Assembly: GCF_018982885.2 (NCBI RefSeq)
Contig: NZ_CP081849.1
Coordinates: 186,001 to 250,000, forward strand
Length of the DNA: 64,000 nt
Origin: Polymorphobacter megasporae
GTDB lineage: Bacteria > Pseudomonadota > Alphaproteobacteria > Sphingomonadales > Sphingomonadaceae
Direction of reading: 5' to 3'
The notes under the pieces are model-generated. The model searched no databases and was not told where the DNA came from. It saw nothing but the letters and a program-made list of their open reading frames with translations. Position numbers and translations under genes: made by a program. Positions 30,330 to 41,732 of this stretch are shown one piece after another; within the stretch, counting starts at the first letter, position 1, and each line of letters starts with the position of its first letter.

Positions 30330-31140
30330 CATCGGCGAGCGAGGCTTGCGGGTCGATATCGTTGAACTTGGCGGTACCGATGAGCGAGCAAATCAACGCA
30401 GCGCGCTGTCCACCGCGTTCGGAGCCGGCGAACAGCCACGACTTACTGTCGAGGGCGATCCCGTGCAGAGGCCGCTTGGCGGCGTTGATGGTTAGGAAGA
30501 TGCAGCCATTGGCAAGGGAGCGAGTGAACGCGGGCCAATCCTTGAGCATTCAGTTGATCGCCACCGCAACCGGGTTATGCCGGGCAAGCGTCGCACGCTG
30601 CTGGCGCAACCAGTGTTCGAGCTTTGCGACGAGCCGGGTGGCGAATCCTGAAGCACGGTAAGCCGCTCGTTGACGGTCTTGCCGCAGATTCCGTGCTCAA
30701 TGTCGAAGATGCAGTCGATCCGCGCCACCGCCTAGAGCGGAGATGGCGAGATCACAGGGGGCAATGTCGAGCTTGTGCTTCACCAGGGTGGCGACGTCGG
30801 CGAGAACGGAGAACTTGCGCCGTGGTGTGTCCAGCACAGCGCGCGGGCGACGAGCCCGGCGGAGCGTTCCGACTTGAGCAGCTCGTCGTACCTGGCATAG
30901 GAGCAGGCCTTCATGATGCCGTTGTAGTAGGCCAAATAATCATGCAAATGCTCGCCGCTCCGGTCGCGCGAATAGTGGAACAGCGCTGCTGGAGGGGATG
31001 GGCCACCGAATGGCCGGTCATTGCGGACATTTGGTCCATATGACGCCGATATTGGTGCTGACCTTGTCAAGCAGAGGCAAGGTGGTATCGTGGACTTGCC
31101 GACGTTCGGCGGCAAGGTCGACACCTACCGAGCGAGAACA
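30330..31140 (-). pseudogene. IS66-family TnpC remnant
   Basis: Fragments in several reverse frames: VHDTTLPLLDKVSTNIGVIW, NDRPFGGPSPPAALFHYSRD, RSGEHLHDYLAYYNGIMKAC, RIDCIFDIEHGICGKTVNER, WPAFTRSLANGCIFLTINAA, and SWLFAGSERGGQRAALICSL then IGTAKFNDIDPQASLADV. They cover the core and C-terminus of TnpC in order, but frameshifts make it dead. Confidence 0.8.
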
Positions 31141-31627
31141 CGATCGCCGCGGTCGATGAACCATCAGCGTATTCACCCGGCGCTGATCGAAACTGGACGG
31201 TGAAACTGAATGTCCAAGTGTCACGGGCGGCAATCTTGCAGGCTTTTGAGAGAGGCCTCGAATATCTTGAGCTCGAGAATTGACATTCGGCGACTGGTTA
31301 GCAGCTTGAGCACCACGGTAGCGGCATATCCGTTCGGGCTCATCCAACTAAGTACGTTGAGGTAGGTTCTCGTGGTAATCTAATGGCCTTCCTACGCCAC
31401 GATCTGGGACCAACATCGGCCAGCGACAAGCCCGCGTGAATAAAGGCTTCGGCAAGAAACCATTAGATCTCGCGACGAAGGCGCGTTGATCTGTTGCAGG
31501 GGTGGGAAGTTAGGCGCAGCGCCGTTTTGATAAGCCTAAGAATGACCGCATATGAAGAGAAATCGGGCGGCTCCCATGCCGAATGCTCGCAGTCAATCCG
31601 AGCGGTGGCTCGGCAACTGCTCGATCT
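31141..31627. other. Gene-poor gap
   Basis: Continues the graveyard upstream of the IS66 relic. Frames exist on both strands but show no domain features. Nothing else recognised. Confidence 0.35.
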
Positions 31628-31807
31628 TCATCCGTTGGTCACATCGATCACCGGCGGCGTCTCCAGACAACTGAGGTTTTCGTAAGCGCGAGAGCGCATG
31701 CTGCTCTCGCGCAGGCCCTGTCGGATATGCTCGAGCCATGCTGCGTCAGGACCTTCAGCATCAATACCAAGCCAATAGGTTGGGTTTTTCCAATCTCCAA
31801 TCGACAT
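31628..31807 (-). CDS. 59-residue small protein, unknown
   Basis: ATG at 31807 is preceded by GGGGAG with an 8-nt spacer, a strong ribosome-binding site. The product begins MSIGDWKNPTYWLGIDAEGP, continues DAAWLEHIRQGLRESSMRSR and ends ETPPVIDVTNG. It is aromatic-rich at the start, with a likely amphipathic helix in the middle and no signal peptide. The composition and start signal favour a real gene or the start of a truncated one. No family recognised. Confidence 0.45.
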   Translation of the reverse strand: MSIGDWKNPTYWLGIDAEGPDAAWLEHIRQGLRESSMRSRAYENLSCLETPPVIDVTNG

Positions 31808-31981
31808 ACCGAATTCTCCCCGATGCCACCTCTCGCAGCTTACGGCGGGAATACATCAACGTTCCTCGTTACCATAGCGTAAATGGGCGACGTGCTTTAC
31901 TCTCTAGACGAAATTATGCCCGCGAGGAAGATTAAGCCGGTAAGTATGGAGCCGCCGGGTATCTACTGTACGTCAAGCCTG

Positions 31982-32218
31982 CTACTCCACCTTATCTTCA
32001 TCATCCTTGGCGATTCCCCACCGTCGTAGATTCTTTCTTACGCGGGCAGCTGCAGATGCCTCGAAGATAAAGTCGATCGCAAACGACGCCAACAGCATAA
32101 ATGCAAAGCAAAGAAGAATTCTCTCGGGCGTGAAAGCTGTCCGGGAGGTGCGTAGGTTTAAACCAATCGCAGAGGAAAGGATCATTACAACGAGATAGCT
32201 AATCACTCTTATCATCAT
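31982..32218 (-). CDS. Small two-pass membrane protein, unknown
   Basis: A 78-residue protein with two hydrophobic helices (VISYLVVMILSSAIGLNL and ILLCFAFMLLASFAIDFIF) and a charged C-terminus (RKNLRRWGIAKDDEDKVE) that would lie in the cytoplasm. No family recognised. It is one of the few apparently intact frames in this decayed stretch. Confidence 0.45.
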   Translation of the reverse strand: MMIRVISYLVVMILSSAIGLNLRTSRTAFTPERILLCFAFMLLASFAIDFIFEASAAARVRKNLRRWGIAKDDEDKVE

Positions 32219-34754
32219 AATTGCCCAAGTCCGTGAAAGCAGTCTTAAACAGCCCTGTTTAAATGCCTGTTACCTGACTTAAGCAAGAAGAGGCTACCGG
32301 GCGTCCTCCGCTCACCTAAACACCGCTACATTCGAAAAGATGCATCTGGCGGCTTAGAAACGGCTACATTCGGCGCTTCGCGCAAATAGAGCGCTTCTTG
32401 ATCAGGCTACGACAGGTGTCGAGTTTGCTGACGACGTGACGCCTGGGAGCGCCACATCCTCAGATGGATCCGCAGCAGGCCGTCGCGTCAAGGCTTTGCC
32501 GTGGCTCACGCGCTCGCGAGCAACGAGACCCATTACTCACAGCGCTCCAAAAACAGTCTCGATAAAACTCGTACGAAAGTTGAGCGTCACCGAACCAGAC
32601 GACCTTATGTCTTATACAACGATAGTATAGATGACTTCTCCGCAATCGTTAAATCTGAGGTCGCCACTTCGCCGGTCGCATACGCGAAGCCCGCAAAGCA
32701 GATATAAACCAAGATGATTGATACTATAATTAGGCGCGATAGAGTTGATGCGAAGAGCGACGATTCTTGTGCGCGACCGTCTAGACTGCTGGTACGGTCG
32801 CGTGAGCCAGACTCTGATCGGTCAACCTTGCTCAAAATCAACGCTCCAGAGCGCCCTGCAGCCGACGTTGCTGAAGCCGAAAACCAGCAGGATTGCCGCC
32901 GCACGCGATATAGCACATACAAGGCTTGTATTGAGTCAGTCAACACATTCGGCTAGCTGCAGCGACATCGGGCAGACGCAAATTCCCTAAAATCTGTCCT
33001 CCCGTTGACGGCTCGCTTCGTCGTCCGACTTTCCGTCGGGGTCGAGGTCATAGCCTAACTGCAAATGAGCAAAATGGGGGGGTTAGGTCAAATTCGATGT
33101 CCAATCGTGACGAAGTCTCGATGTTGGGGCAAACCATCCGCAGCAGAATGTTGAAACCCGCAGGAGGAGTAAGGCCTTTGACAGGTTGAGCGACAGATTA
33201 CGATCTAGTCTGCTTGGCGCGAAAAACCCCGAGGACGCTGCCGCCGGGTCCCTCCCGGACACCACAAAGCTCTCTAGCCGACTGCCCGTGTTTCATCTCG
33301 ATTATGCGGCGCCAAGTTTGAATGTCGGACCTATTGGGCATGCCCAATAGGTTTAAGGGTAGCTCCTCATAGTGCTCGCCGTCGTCCATTCTTTCATCCT
33401 TTGAGCAATATTTCTGTCGGGTGATTTGATTCTCAGCTTCAACCCGATAACAACACGCACTCGAACACTCAACTGGTAGCTCGACACTTTTTGAAAGCTC
33501 GACAGGCACGTTGTCCGGCACGGACGCTATTCGCTTTAAGGGAAAATCGATAAGAAAGCACATGCCGGATTGGGGTATCGCTTATCCAGCAACGGGAGTC
33601 TGGCACTGAAGACGGGTCAGGCGCTCGCTCTCGCGGCGGTCGTTGATGGTGGTATCGAAAATGAGCCCGCTGAATGTACAGAGGACGGAGGAGAGGAAGC
33701 GCGGCGCCAGCCCGGTCTGCATGCAGATGACGACCAGTGAGCGATGGCGACGAGTCTAATAAGTAATACAGCATGACCATCGTCCATAGGATGTTCGGTG
33801 CCGGTGTAGATTGACAGCTTCGACGTCGAACCCGTCGAAAGGATCGGGAAGTTCTTGAGGCAGAGCAGCGAGTAGACCGGTAGCCGGCTAGGATGTCGCC
33901 GACGATACGCCACATCCGCGTAAACAGTCCAGCTAGGCTAGAAAGCAGTTGCCGCGCTCGTGTCCGAGCCTGTAAGCCGTGGTCAAGCACCTTCAAACAT
34001 TAGGACTTTACGGGGGGGGAGTGCGCTCGATCCGGCAATGCTTGCCGAGGTCGTTACCATCCTCCTGCCGCACAGCGCCGGTCAGGCGCTGGTCGGCCAA
34101 CAGATCGGGGGGCGGCATGACCGCCAATATTGATGGCGCGGAGCCGACCCTACTGCTCAACCACCTCTTTCTGCAGTCGATCAAGCAGAACTGGTATGCC
34201 TTCGCCAAACCCTCTTATCGGCCGCGCCTACGGCAGCAAGGCCAAGCAAAGACCTTGGTGCCGTTCAAGATGATCAACGCCCGCTAACGCAGCTCGATGG
34301 GCATCATCGCCGAATTGGAGCAGGTCGTCTCCGATCCGTCAGGCGCAGATTAGTATCGAGAGATCACAAAGATTTCAGAAATATAGAGTTATAACTCGTA
34401 AGGATAAATCAGCGGCATTTCCCTCCTAATTTTTTCCACAACAACAAAAAGCTCGGACGCACCAGCCCAATTATGGAAGTAACAAGCAACAAACCAATTT
34501 GATTGCTCAGACCTCCGCGTCGAAATTGGTCCTATACGATAATCATACCCATACCTCGATCTATACAAGACTAAAGCAGTCTCCAATCGAGTCTCAACAA
34601 CGTTACGGCGGACATACCCTATCATTAGACACCTTCGTTTTGGTTTGGGATAGCAACCGATATTTATCTACAATTGATGTTAAAAGGAAGAGAGCGCCGG
34701 GGCCGTTGGCCGAAGGATCGGCGATCGATATTTATTATTAGCCCCTCATTGCCA
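32219..34754. other. 2.5-kb region of decayed sequence
   Basis: No gene can be supported. Reverse frames at 32605-32946 and 33469-33996 contain hydrophobic stretches (LIIVSIILVYICFAGFAYA; VMLYYLLDSSP) that look like pieces of membrane-protein genes. Frames at 33198-33563 and 34389-34625 look partly protein-like but lack start signals and families. The pattern is of old coding DNA broken by frameshifts, consistent with a dead part of the glycan locus. Confidence 0.45.
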
Positions 34755-34928
34755 TGGCTTCTGCGCAAAGCCTGCGCCGACGCTACCGCTGGGTCCCACC
34801 ACCCCCGGGTGTCGGTCAACGTATTACCGACGCGATTCGCGAGCGATAACGTAGTCGGTCTCACCAAATCTGCGCTCGACGCCAGCGGGTTCGATCCTAG
34901 CCGGCTTAATCTTGAAGTCACCCAATAG
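34755..34928 (+). pseudogene. EAL-domain (c-di-GMP phosphodiesterase) scrap
   Basis: The forward frame reads LPWLLRKACADATAG, then HPRVSVNVLPTRFASDNVVG, LTKSALDASGFDPSRLNLEV, then TQ and a stop. This matches the EAL segment around the conserved VNVSPxQF and LELEIT positions. Everything else of the domain, including the EAL motif, is missing. Confidence 0.65.
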
Positions 34929-35545
34929 CCTCAGCAGGCTTGCGCTGACGGCCCGGATTTGCCCCGATCCGCAGCAGGACGATCAACTGCGCCGGGTGCT
35001 CGGGGCGACCAATGGGGTCCAGGGCCGCGAGCATTCGGCATTGCGAGGTAACTCGCCGATCAAACCGACCATCGACAACAAAATTGCCGCTGACATAGCT
35101 TGGGCCGCAAAAAGGTCGATACACATAGGCGTCGATGACCGCCTGACGTCAGGTGTGGTGTTGTCCGGCAACATGTCGGACGCAATTTGCCTTAAGTGAG
35201 GAGCATCTGCAATTGAGGGCGGCAGCTGCCAGCAAAATCGCCCGGCGGCGAATGTCAGCTTTTCCTAAGCTCTTTGCCGAGAGTCGCCAGTCCGGAACCG
35301 GCCCAAGACCCCCGGAATACGGAAGCCGCCAGCGGCAATTGAGAGCGCGAATTCGGACCGGCGATAACAGGGTGGATTTACGGCCGGGCAGCTTTGGGGC
35401 GCTGAGGCTGGAGTAGGCGGCCGTTCGTTCAAACGTCGCCGGCCGGCAACTACGCGCCTAAATTCTGGCCAATCAAAGCCGCTGTGACACCGAAAAACTG
35501 CTATGCCAGACGATCTTGGCCCCTAGGCTTGCTCGTAAGTGTCCC
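34929..35545. other. Gene-poor gap downstream of a PEP-CTERM gene
   Basis: Frames on both strands lack recognisable features. No repeats or terminators were identified. Confidence 0.35.
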
Positions 35546-36181
35546 CTACGCGACCAACGACTTCGAGCGTCGACGGGCGGCGGAGCCGACCATCGCGAAG
35601 CCGGCGATCATCATCGTCCATGTCGCGGCTTCGGGCACGCTGCCTACCGTGACGCCGTCGATGAAGGCTGTCTCATCCGACGTCGACAGCCCACGGAATG
35701 ATACCGTGTAGATCTGCCCTGCCGTGACTACGGCGGTGCCGCTCAGCTGCTCAAACGCCTGCCCACTGTGAGTTGTGAAGGTGCCAAGCGAGCCGAGCTC
35801 GATACCCGAGCCGGTTACTGAAACGTCATAAGTTTGATCGCCGCCGTAAGATCCCGAGCTCGGCCGGCCCGCGGACAGCCATGACACCATAAGCGTGCCA
35901 GACTTGGTGGCAGTGAAATTCTGGTAGATTGAAGTGCTCGTTTGAAGGGCGTAAAACTGGTCACCATCCTGACCCGCTGGGGGTGTCGCGCCGTACCAGG
36001 CGCTGCTGCCTTGGGCATTTACCAGCGCGCCCGTCCCGGTCCAGCCAACCGGCTGTGTCGAATAGCTATAGCCGCCGGCGCCAAGGTTAGGCGTCTCGAA
36101 GCTGCCGTCTATGAGCGTCGTCGCGCCAGCGTGGCCGGTGATGGCGAGCGAGGCGGCGGCAAGAGCGATTAGAGTACGCAT
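35546..36181 (-). CDS. PEP-CTERM-type sorted exported protein
   Basis: A 211-residue exported protein: signal peptide MRTLIALAAASLAITGHAGA, a beta-sandwich-like body starting TTLIDGSFETPNLGAGGYSY and continuing through FTATKSGTLMVSWLSAG, and a C-terminal sorting tail VPEAATWTMMIAGFAMVGSA followed by ARRRSK. This is the sphingomonad PEPxAWAMM-type signal with alanine in place of the second proline. Start 36181 is chosen for GGGG about 8 nt upstream and a clean signal peptide; the frame extends 12 codons further. Likely an extracellular or surface protein of unknown role. Confidence 0.85.
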   Translation of the reverse strand: MRTLIALAAASLAITGHAGATTLIDGSFETPNLGAGGYSYSTQPVGWTGTGALVNAQGSSAWYGATPPAGQDGDQFYALQTSTSIYQNFTATKSGTLMVSWLSAGRPSSGSYGGDQTYDVSVTGSGIELGSLGTFTTHSGQAFEQLSGTAVVTAGQIYTVSFRGLSTSDETAFIDGVTVGSVPEAATWTMMIAGFAMVGSAARRRSKSLVA

Positions 36182-36498
36182 AGTATAACCCCAGAAGTGT
36201 CGATAAGTTAGATGCACGTTAAGTTAGATGCACGTTTCGTGCCAGGCGCCTGTGCCCTACGGTAAACACCTCATTTCATTAACGTAATGTAAACTCTACC
36301 TTACAATATGGAGGGTGAACTGGGACCGGCTGCGCTCGGCCAACCGCTTGCGCTCGCGCTCGTCAACGGTATTCCATGCGGCGATCGACACTGCGATGCA
36401 GTGCACATTGTCCGAGCGTCTTCAATCGACATCCGACATGATCGACCGCATTGTCAGGCGACGGCGACATGGTGCCCGCGTCGTTGCCGCCATCGGGA
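36182..36498. other. Gap between PEP-CTERM gene and the imu operon end
   Basis: Probably contains the PEP-CTERM promoter. A forward frame (36315-36548, opening NWDRLRSANRLRSRSSTVFH) has GGAGG too close to its GTG and overlaps the small gene on the other strand, so it is not called. Confidence 0.35.
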
Positions 36499-36774
36499 TC
36501 AGTCCTCATGGCGACCGGCGATCCTCAGCTGGCGGACGATGCCATTGAATGCCGCCGTCGTCCCCTGCGCCCGTCCGATCTCGTTGGGCTGTCCTGCAGC
36601 GTCCCAGAACAGTTCGAGCGGCCAGCGCTCGGGGCAATGCGGCAGCAGGCAGCGCAGTGCGAGCCGCACCTCGACCCCGGCGACCGGCGAGGTGCCCGAA
36701 CGGACCATCGCCGCTCTCAGGATGTGAAGCGACAACGAGACGATGACGCGCTGATGCCGGGGGAGATCGGTCAC
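36499..36774 (-). CDS. Small conserved-looking protein distal in the imu operon
   Basis: A 91-residue frame starting GTG at 36774, 3 bp after the dnaE2 stop, so it is probably co-transcribed and translationally coupled. Sequence features: LSLHILRAAMVRSGTSPVAG, then RLALRCLLPHCPERWPLELF and WDAAGQPNEIGRAQGTTAAF. No signal peptide or known motif was recognised. Position at the end of a mutagenesis operon suggests, but does not prove, a link to that function. Confidence 0.55.
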   Translation of the reverse strand: MTDLPRHQRVIVSLSLHILRAAMVRSGTSPVAGVEVRLALRCLLPHCPERWPLELFWDAAGQPNEIGRAQGTTAAFNGIVRQLRIAGRHED

Positions 36775-36777
36775 GGC

Positions 36778-39700
36778 TCAGCGGAAATCGCGGGTCTTGA
36801 CCCGGATGGCGTCCTCGGGGTCCATGCCACCGTCGTGCGGCGGCCAGTAGCTGTCGCGCGGTGCGGGCTTCCAGCCGGCATCGCCGCGATCGGGCGAGCC
36901 GGCATGGCGGGCGCCGTCGCCTCGGCCCGTCATGTGCGGGAAGTCCATCCGGCCGACTTGCGCGAGCAGGTCGCTGTGATCGACGATGCGGTCGCAGATG
37001 ATGTGGATGATCTCGCCCTCCTTCTGCACGCGGCCCTTGAGCCCGATCATCGCCGCACTCATCACCGTCCGCCGCTGCGCTTCGAACCGGTCTGGGTAGA
37101 GGATGCCGTTGGCGATGCCGGTCTCGTCCTCGACGGTGACGAAGAGGATGCCCTTGGCCGACCCCGGCTTCTGGCGGATGAGGACGATGCCGGCGACCTC
37201 GACCCGGCGGCCGTCCTTGATGGAAACGAGATCGGCGCAGCGTACGATGCCCCGGCTGGCGAGCTCGTTGCGCAGAAACGTCAGCGGGTGGGCGCGTAGC
37301 GACAGCTGGAGCGACCGGTAATCCTCGACGACCTCGCGCCCGTCGGACATCGGCCTCAGCGCGACGACCGGCTCGATCCCCTCAGGGCTGAACGCCGCCT
37401 CGCGCGCGTCGGCGGCTGCGAACAACGGCAGCGGGGCCTCGCCGAGCCCCCTGACCTTCCACAGTCCCTGCCGCCGGTCCTCGCCGAGCGCATGGAACGC
37501 GTCCGCCTCGGCGAGGCGCTCGATCGCCGCGCGGGGAACCGTCGCCCGGCGCCACACCTCCTCGACCGAGCCGAATGATCGCTCACCACGCGCGGCGATG
37601 ATCGCGGCCCCGTGGACATTGGCGAGGCCGCGGACCTGGCGCAGCCCAAGGCGGACAGCGAGGCGGCCGTCACCGGCGCCGTCGGTGCGTTTCTCCAGCG
37701 TGCAGTCCCAGCGACTGGCGTTGACGCACACCGGTCGCACCTCGATGCCGTGGTCGCGAGCGTCGCGGACCACCTGTGCCGGGGCATAGAACCCCATCGG
37801 CTGGGCGTTGAGCAGTGCCGCGCAGAACACGTCGGGGTGATGATGCTTCATCCAGCACGAGGCGTAGGCGATCTTGGCGAAGCTGGCGGCGTGGCTCTCG
37901 GGGAACCCGTAGCTGCCGAAGCCCTCGATCTGCTTGAATGTCCGCTCGGCGAACTCGCGCGGATAGCCGCGCTCGACCATGCCGTTGACGAGCTTGTCGA
38001 AGAAATGGCTGACCCCGCCGGTGACCTTGAATGTCGCCATCGCCCGGCGCAGCTGGTCGGCCTCGGCAGGCGTGAATCCGGCGCCGACGATCGCGACCTT
38101 CATCGCCTGCTCCTGGAACAGCGGCACGCCGAGCGTCTTCTCGAGGACGGCGCGGAGCTCGGGGCGGGGATATTCCGGCTTTTCCTTGCCCTCGCGTCGA
38201 CGGAGGTAGGGATGGACCATGTCGCCCTGGATCGGTCCCGGGCGGACGATCGCGACCTCGATGACGAGATCGTAGAACCGCGTCGGCTTCATCCGCGGCA
38301 GCATCGACATCTGCGCCCGGCTCTCGATCTGGAACACGCCGAGCGTGTCGGCTTTCTGGATCATCGCGTAGACGTCGGGATCGTCGTCCTGCAGGTCGGC
38401 CATGCCGACGCGAACGCCCTTCGTTTCGTCGAGCAGGTTGAACGCCCGGTTCATGCAACCGAGCATGCCGAGGCCGAGCACATCGACCTTCATGAACTTG
38501 AGCGCGTCGATGTCGTCCTTGTCCCATTCGATCACCTGCCGGTCGGCCATTGCAGCCGGTTCGATCGGCACAAGGTCGTCCAATCGGTCGTGGGTCAGGA
38601 CGAACCCGCCCGGGTGCTGCGACAGGTGGCGCGGGGTGCCCATCAGCTGGCGCGCCAGGTTGAGTGCCAACCCGAGTCGGCGGTCCGCCATGTTCAGTCC
38701 GAGCATGGCGACCTGCTTCTCGCCGACCCCCTCCTGACTCCATCCCCAGATCAACCCGGTCAGCGCCTTGGTCAGGTCCTCGGGCAGACCGAGCGCCTTG
38801 CCGACCTCGCGCACTGCGCCGCGGGCCCGGTATCGGGTGACGACGGCGGTTAGCGCAGCATGATTGCGGCCGTAGTTCTCATAGATCCACTGGATGATCT
38901 CCTCGCGGCGCTCGTGCTCGAAGTCGACGTCGATGTCGGGCGGCTCCTTCCGCTCGCCCGAGACGAAGCGTTCGAACAGCAGCTCGTGTTTGATCGGATC
39001 GATGCTGGTGATGCCGAGGACGAAGCAGACGCAGCTGTTCGCCGCCGATCCCCGGCCCTGGCAGAGGATGCCGCGCCGCCGGCTCTCGGCGACGATCGCG
39101 TTGACGGTGAGGAAATAGGGTGCGTAGCCAAGGTCGTTGATCAGCCGCAGTTCGTGCGCAATCTGTTTCCGATACGGCAGCGGCACGTCGCCCGAGAACA
39201 TGGCGGCCGTCGCTTCCCGGGTCAGCTGCTCAAGCGACTCCTGCGCGGTCAGTCCGTCGACGACCTTCTCGTGGGGATACTGATAACTCAATTGGCCGAG
39301 ATCGAACGTGCAGATGCGAGCGATGTCCGCCGTCGCCGCGATCGCGTCCGGGAAGGCGGCGAACCGGCGCGCCATCTCGTCCGGGGTCTTGAGATGACGA
39401 TCCGCGTGGCGCTCGCGACGGAACCCGAGCGCGTCGACGGTGCATTTCTCACGGATTGCGGTGACGACGTCCTGCAGCAGCCGTGCGTCGGGAGCATGAT
39501 ACAGGACGTCCCCAGTCGCGACCGCGCGAACACCGGCGGAAGCCGCCTGGGCGGCGAGGTCGTGCAGCCGCACCATGTCGTCGGGACGGCGACGGAACGT
39601 GAGCGCGCAGTAAGCCCGTCGGTCGAACACCGCCCTCAGCTCGGCCAGACGTCGCCCCGTCGCGTCCCCAGGAAGGTCGGGCAGGAGGATCGCGATCAGC

Positions 39701-40068
39701 CCGTCGGACCACGTCGCGACATCGCTCCACCCCAGCGTGCAGCCACCCTTGCCCGCCCTCGATTTGCCGAGGGTCAGAAGACGGCTGAGCCTTGACCATG
39801 CCGGTCGGTCGGTCGGGTAGAGCAGAAGGCCGCGGCCATCGTCGAGGACGACGCGACTGCCAGCGATGAGGCGGACGCCGGTCGTCTTCGCCGCCTCCCA
39901 TGCACGGACAATGCCGGCGACCGAGCCGAGGTCGGCGACGCCGAGCGCGGAATGGCCGAGCCCCGCGGCGGCGGCGAAGAGCTCGTCGGGCGACGACGCG
40001 CCGCGCAGGAACGAGAAATGGCTCGTGACCTGAAGTTCGACGTAGCCGGATCGCTGCGACGTCGTCAC
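36778..40068 (-). CDS. dnaE2: Error-prone DNA polymerase DnaE2 (ImuC)
   Basis: A 1096-residue C-family polymerase, the catalytic subunit of the ImuA-ImuB-DnaE2 mutasome, which copies past DNA lesions and causes damage-induced mutation. The PHP domain starts [15 protein letters not shown]. The palm contains [13 protein letters not shown] (catalytic aspartates near residue 378) and [16 protein letters not shown]. The fingers follow ([20 protein letters not shown]), then the OB-fold ([18 protein letters not shown]). The GTG start at 40068 overlaps the imuB stop (GTGA). The open frame runs on to 41298 but is then only the shadow of imuB. Length fits the family. Confidence 0.95.
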   Translation of the reverse strand: MTTSQRSGYVELQVTSHFSFLRGASSPDELFAAAAGLGHSALGVADLGSVAGIVRAWEAAKTTGVRLIAGSRVVLDDGRGLLLYPTDRPAWSRLSRLLTLGKSRAGKGGCTLGWSDVATWSDGLIAILLPDLPGDATGRRLAELRAVFDRRAYCALTFRRRPDDMVRLHDLAAQAASAGVRAVATGDVLYHAPDARLLQDVVTAIREKCTVDALGFRRERHADRHLKTPDEMARRFAAFPDAIAATADIARICTFDLGQLSYQYPHEKVVDGLTAQESLEQLTREATAAMFSGDVPLPYRKQIAHELRLINDLGYAPYFLTVNAIVAESRRRGILCQGRGSAANSCVCFVLGITSIDPIKHELLFERFVSGERKEPPDIDVDFEHERREEIIQWIYENYGRNHAALTAVVTRYRARGAVREVGKALGLPEDLTKALTGLIWGWSQEGVGEKQVAMLGLNMADRRLGLALNLARQLMGTPRHLSQHPGGFVLTHDRLDDLVPIEPAAMADRQVIEWDKDDIDALKFMKVDVLGLGMLGCMNRAFNLLDETKGVRVGMADLQDDDPDVYAMIQKADTLGVFQIESRAQMSMLPRMKPTRFYDLVIEVAIVRPGPIQGDMVHPYLRRREGKEKPEYPRPELRAVLEKTLGVPLFQEQAMKVAIVGAGFTPAEADQLRRAMATFKVTGGVSHFFDKLVNGMVERGYPREFAERTFKQIEGFGSYGFPESHAASFAKIAYASCWMKHHHPDVFCAALLNAQPMGFYAPAQVVRDARDHGIEVRPVCVNASRWDCTLEKRTDGAGDGRLAVRLGLRQVRGLANVHGAAIIAARGERSFGSVEEVWRRATVPRAAIERLAEADAFHALGEDRRQGLWKVRGLGEAPLPLFAAADAREAAFSPEGIEPVVALRPMSDGREVVEDYRSLQLSLRAHPLTFLRNELASRGIVRCADLVSIKDGRRVEVAGIVLIRQKPGSAKGILFVTVEDETGIANGILYPDRFEAQRRTVMSAAMIGLKGRVQKEGEIIHIICDRIVDHSDLLAQVGRMDFPHMTGRGDGARHAGSPDRGDAGWKPAPRDSYWPPHDGGMDPEDAIRVKTRDFR

Positions 40069-41732
40069 CCGAACAGTCCGTGCATGAACCAGCTGAGGTC
40101 GCCGGTCGCGGGATCGATCCCGTCGCCGCGGCGGAACAGCCAGAACCGGGCGCCGCGGTCGTCCTCGACCCGATAATAGTCGCGGACCGCTTCGATCTCG
40201 GCATCGCGCCGCCACCACTCGCCGTGGATGCGCTCGGGACCATCGCCGGCGACGACCGCGTGCATGTCTCCCCGCCATGCGAAGCGGCGAGGCGGATGAT
40301 CGGGCAAAAGCGCGACGACGTTGGTGAGCATCTCGGGCCGACGCAGAAGCCGGACCGGCCGCTTCCACAGGGGCCACCCGGAGGGTGCATCGAGCGGTCC
40401 GGTCCGGCAGGTGGCGCGCTCGGGCACGTCGCTCTCGACCGCGCCGACGGTGAACACGGCGTCGGCACCGGCGCGGCCAGCGAGCTGGTCGACCAGGGTC
40501 GCAACGTCCCCTGCCCTGTCGCCGCGGCCGAGGCCGGAGGCCAACGCGGTGGCGCCGAGCGGCTCGACGTGAGACGCGGCGATCACCATCGTCTCGATGC
40601 CATCGCCGGGATCGATGCGCTCGACGCGGAGATGGAACAGGCGGGCGAGATGGACCGGATCGCGCGTCGCACTGACGGTCCCGACGGAGATACGCTGTTC
40701 GCTTCCATCGATGCGGTCCAGCCGCAGGACGAGGGCGCGGGCGCCGACGCCGCGCTTCCGCAATTCGCCGACCAGATCGCGCAGCAAGTCGGCGACGACC
40801 TGTTCGATCGCCTCGGCGGTGACGATCGGCTCGAGCAGCCGTCGGATGGCGACGCATGCCTGCTCGGGCACAAGCGGGACGATGGGCTCGGCGATCCGCC
40901 CCAATGCCTGATCGAGGCGGCGAATGCTCGCCAACCCAAGCCGCCGGGCAAGCGGGCCGCGCGGCAGCGGCAGCAGATCGCCGACCGTCTCCAGGCCGAA
41001 CCGCGCGGCGGCGGCGAGCGCCTCGGGAACGAGCCGCAGACACGCCAGCGGCAGACCCGCCAGCGCCTGGGCATCTCCGCCGCACGCTATCCGGACGATG
41101 GGCTGCCCTCCAAACCGCGCCAGCGCATGCGCGGCGCCGGGCGAACCCGCGACTGCGATGCGCGCGGTCAAACCGAGACGGCGGCATAGACCGATCGCGC
41201 GGCGGCAGAAGCGCTCCTCGCCGCCGTGGAGATGCGTCACCCCGGTCAGGTCGAGCCATAGCCCATCCAGGCCACTCACGGCCGCCGTAGGCGTCCAATG
41301 TCGGACCGCGTGAAGCGCCAGCCTGCCGAGCATCTCCATGTCGGCGGTGGTGTCAGATGGACGGACGTCGAGATCGGGCACGAGGATACGCGCCTGCGCG
41401 ACGGTCATCCCGCGGACGAGCCCCATCTCGACGGCCGCCGGGCACGAGGACGCGACGGACTGTTTGTTGCCGACCTGCTCGGCCAGAATCAGCGGCCTGA
41501 TCGAGGGCGCGGTCCTTTCGGCGGCCCCCCGCCACCGCTGAGGCGAACCGGCCGGTGCATCGTCGCCATGCGACCAGCGGGCCCCCGGACGCCACCCCCC
41601 GACCGCCGACGTCGGGCATCCGTGCGTCGTCTGAAGAGATCGAGCGCGAGCCTCAAGCTGCGCGCGAGGCTCTGTCCGCCGGATCAGCTCGATCGAGAGC
41701 ATCGGCAGGTAGAGCGAGGCGACCCGTGTCAT
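40065..41732 (-). CDS. imuB: ImuB, inactive Y-family polymerase-like mutasome subunit
   Basis: About 555 residues. ImuB is a Y-family polymerase homologue without catalytic acids that bridges the beta clamp, ImuA and DnaE2. The N-terminus reads [13 protein letters not shown] where true polymerases have the first catalytic aspartate, and [19 protein letters not shown] stands at the second catalytic site without the SxDE pair. The little-finger region and long C-terminal tail follow. Start 41732 ([10 protein letters not shown]) is chosen because the fold begins there; the frame reaches 41942. Its start overlaps the imuA end by 80 bp and its end overlaps dnaE2 by 4 bp, so it is tightly coupled. 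Confidence 0.92.
   Translation of the reverse strand: MTRVASLYLPMLSIELIRRTEPRAQLEARARSLQTTHGCPTSAVGGWRPGARWSHGDDAPAGSPQRWRGAAERTAPSIRPLILAEQVGNKQSVASSCPAAVEMGLVRGMTVAQARILVPDLDVRPSDTTADMEMLGRLALHAVRHWTPTAAVSGLDGLWLDLTGVTHLHGGEERFCRRAIGLCRRLGLTARIAVAGSPGAAHALARFGGQPIVRIACGGDAQALAGLPLACLRLVPEALAAAARFGLETVGDLLPLPRGPLARRLGLASIRRLDQALGRIAEPIVPLVPEQACVAIRRLLEPIVTAEAIEQVVADLLRDLVGELRKRGVGARALVLRLDRIDGSEQRISVGTVSATRDPVHLARLFHLRVERIDPGDGIETMVIAASHVEPLGATALASGLGRGDRAGDVATLVDQLAGRAGADAVFTVGAVESDVPERATCRTGPLDAPSGWPLWKRPVRLLRRPEMLTNVVALLPDHPPRRFAWRGDMHAVVAGDGPERIHGEWWRRDAEIEAVRDYYRVEDDRGARFWLFRRGDGIDPATGDLSWFMHGLFG

Noticed and set aside
33198..33563. 121-residue reverse frame in the gene desert
   Set aside because: Partly protein-like, but no start signal or family, and it overlaps another equally weak frame.
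40069..41298. Upstream extension of the dnaE2 frame
   Set aside because: It covers imuB in another frame, is Arg-rich, and the GTG overlapping the imuB stop is a natural dnaE2 start.
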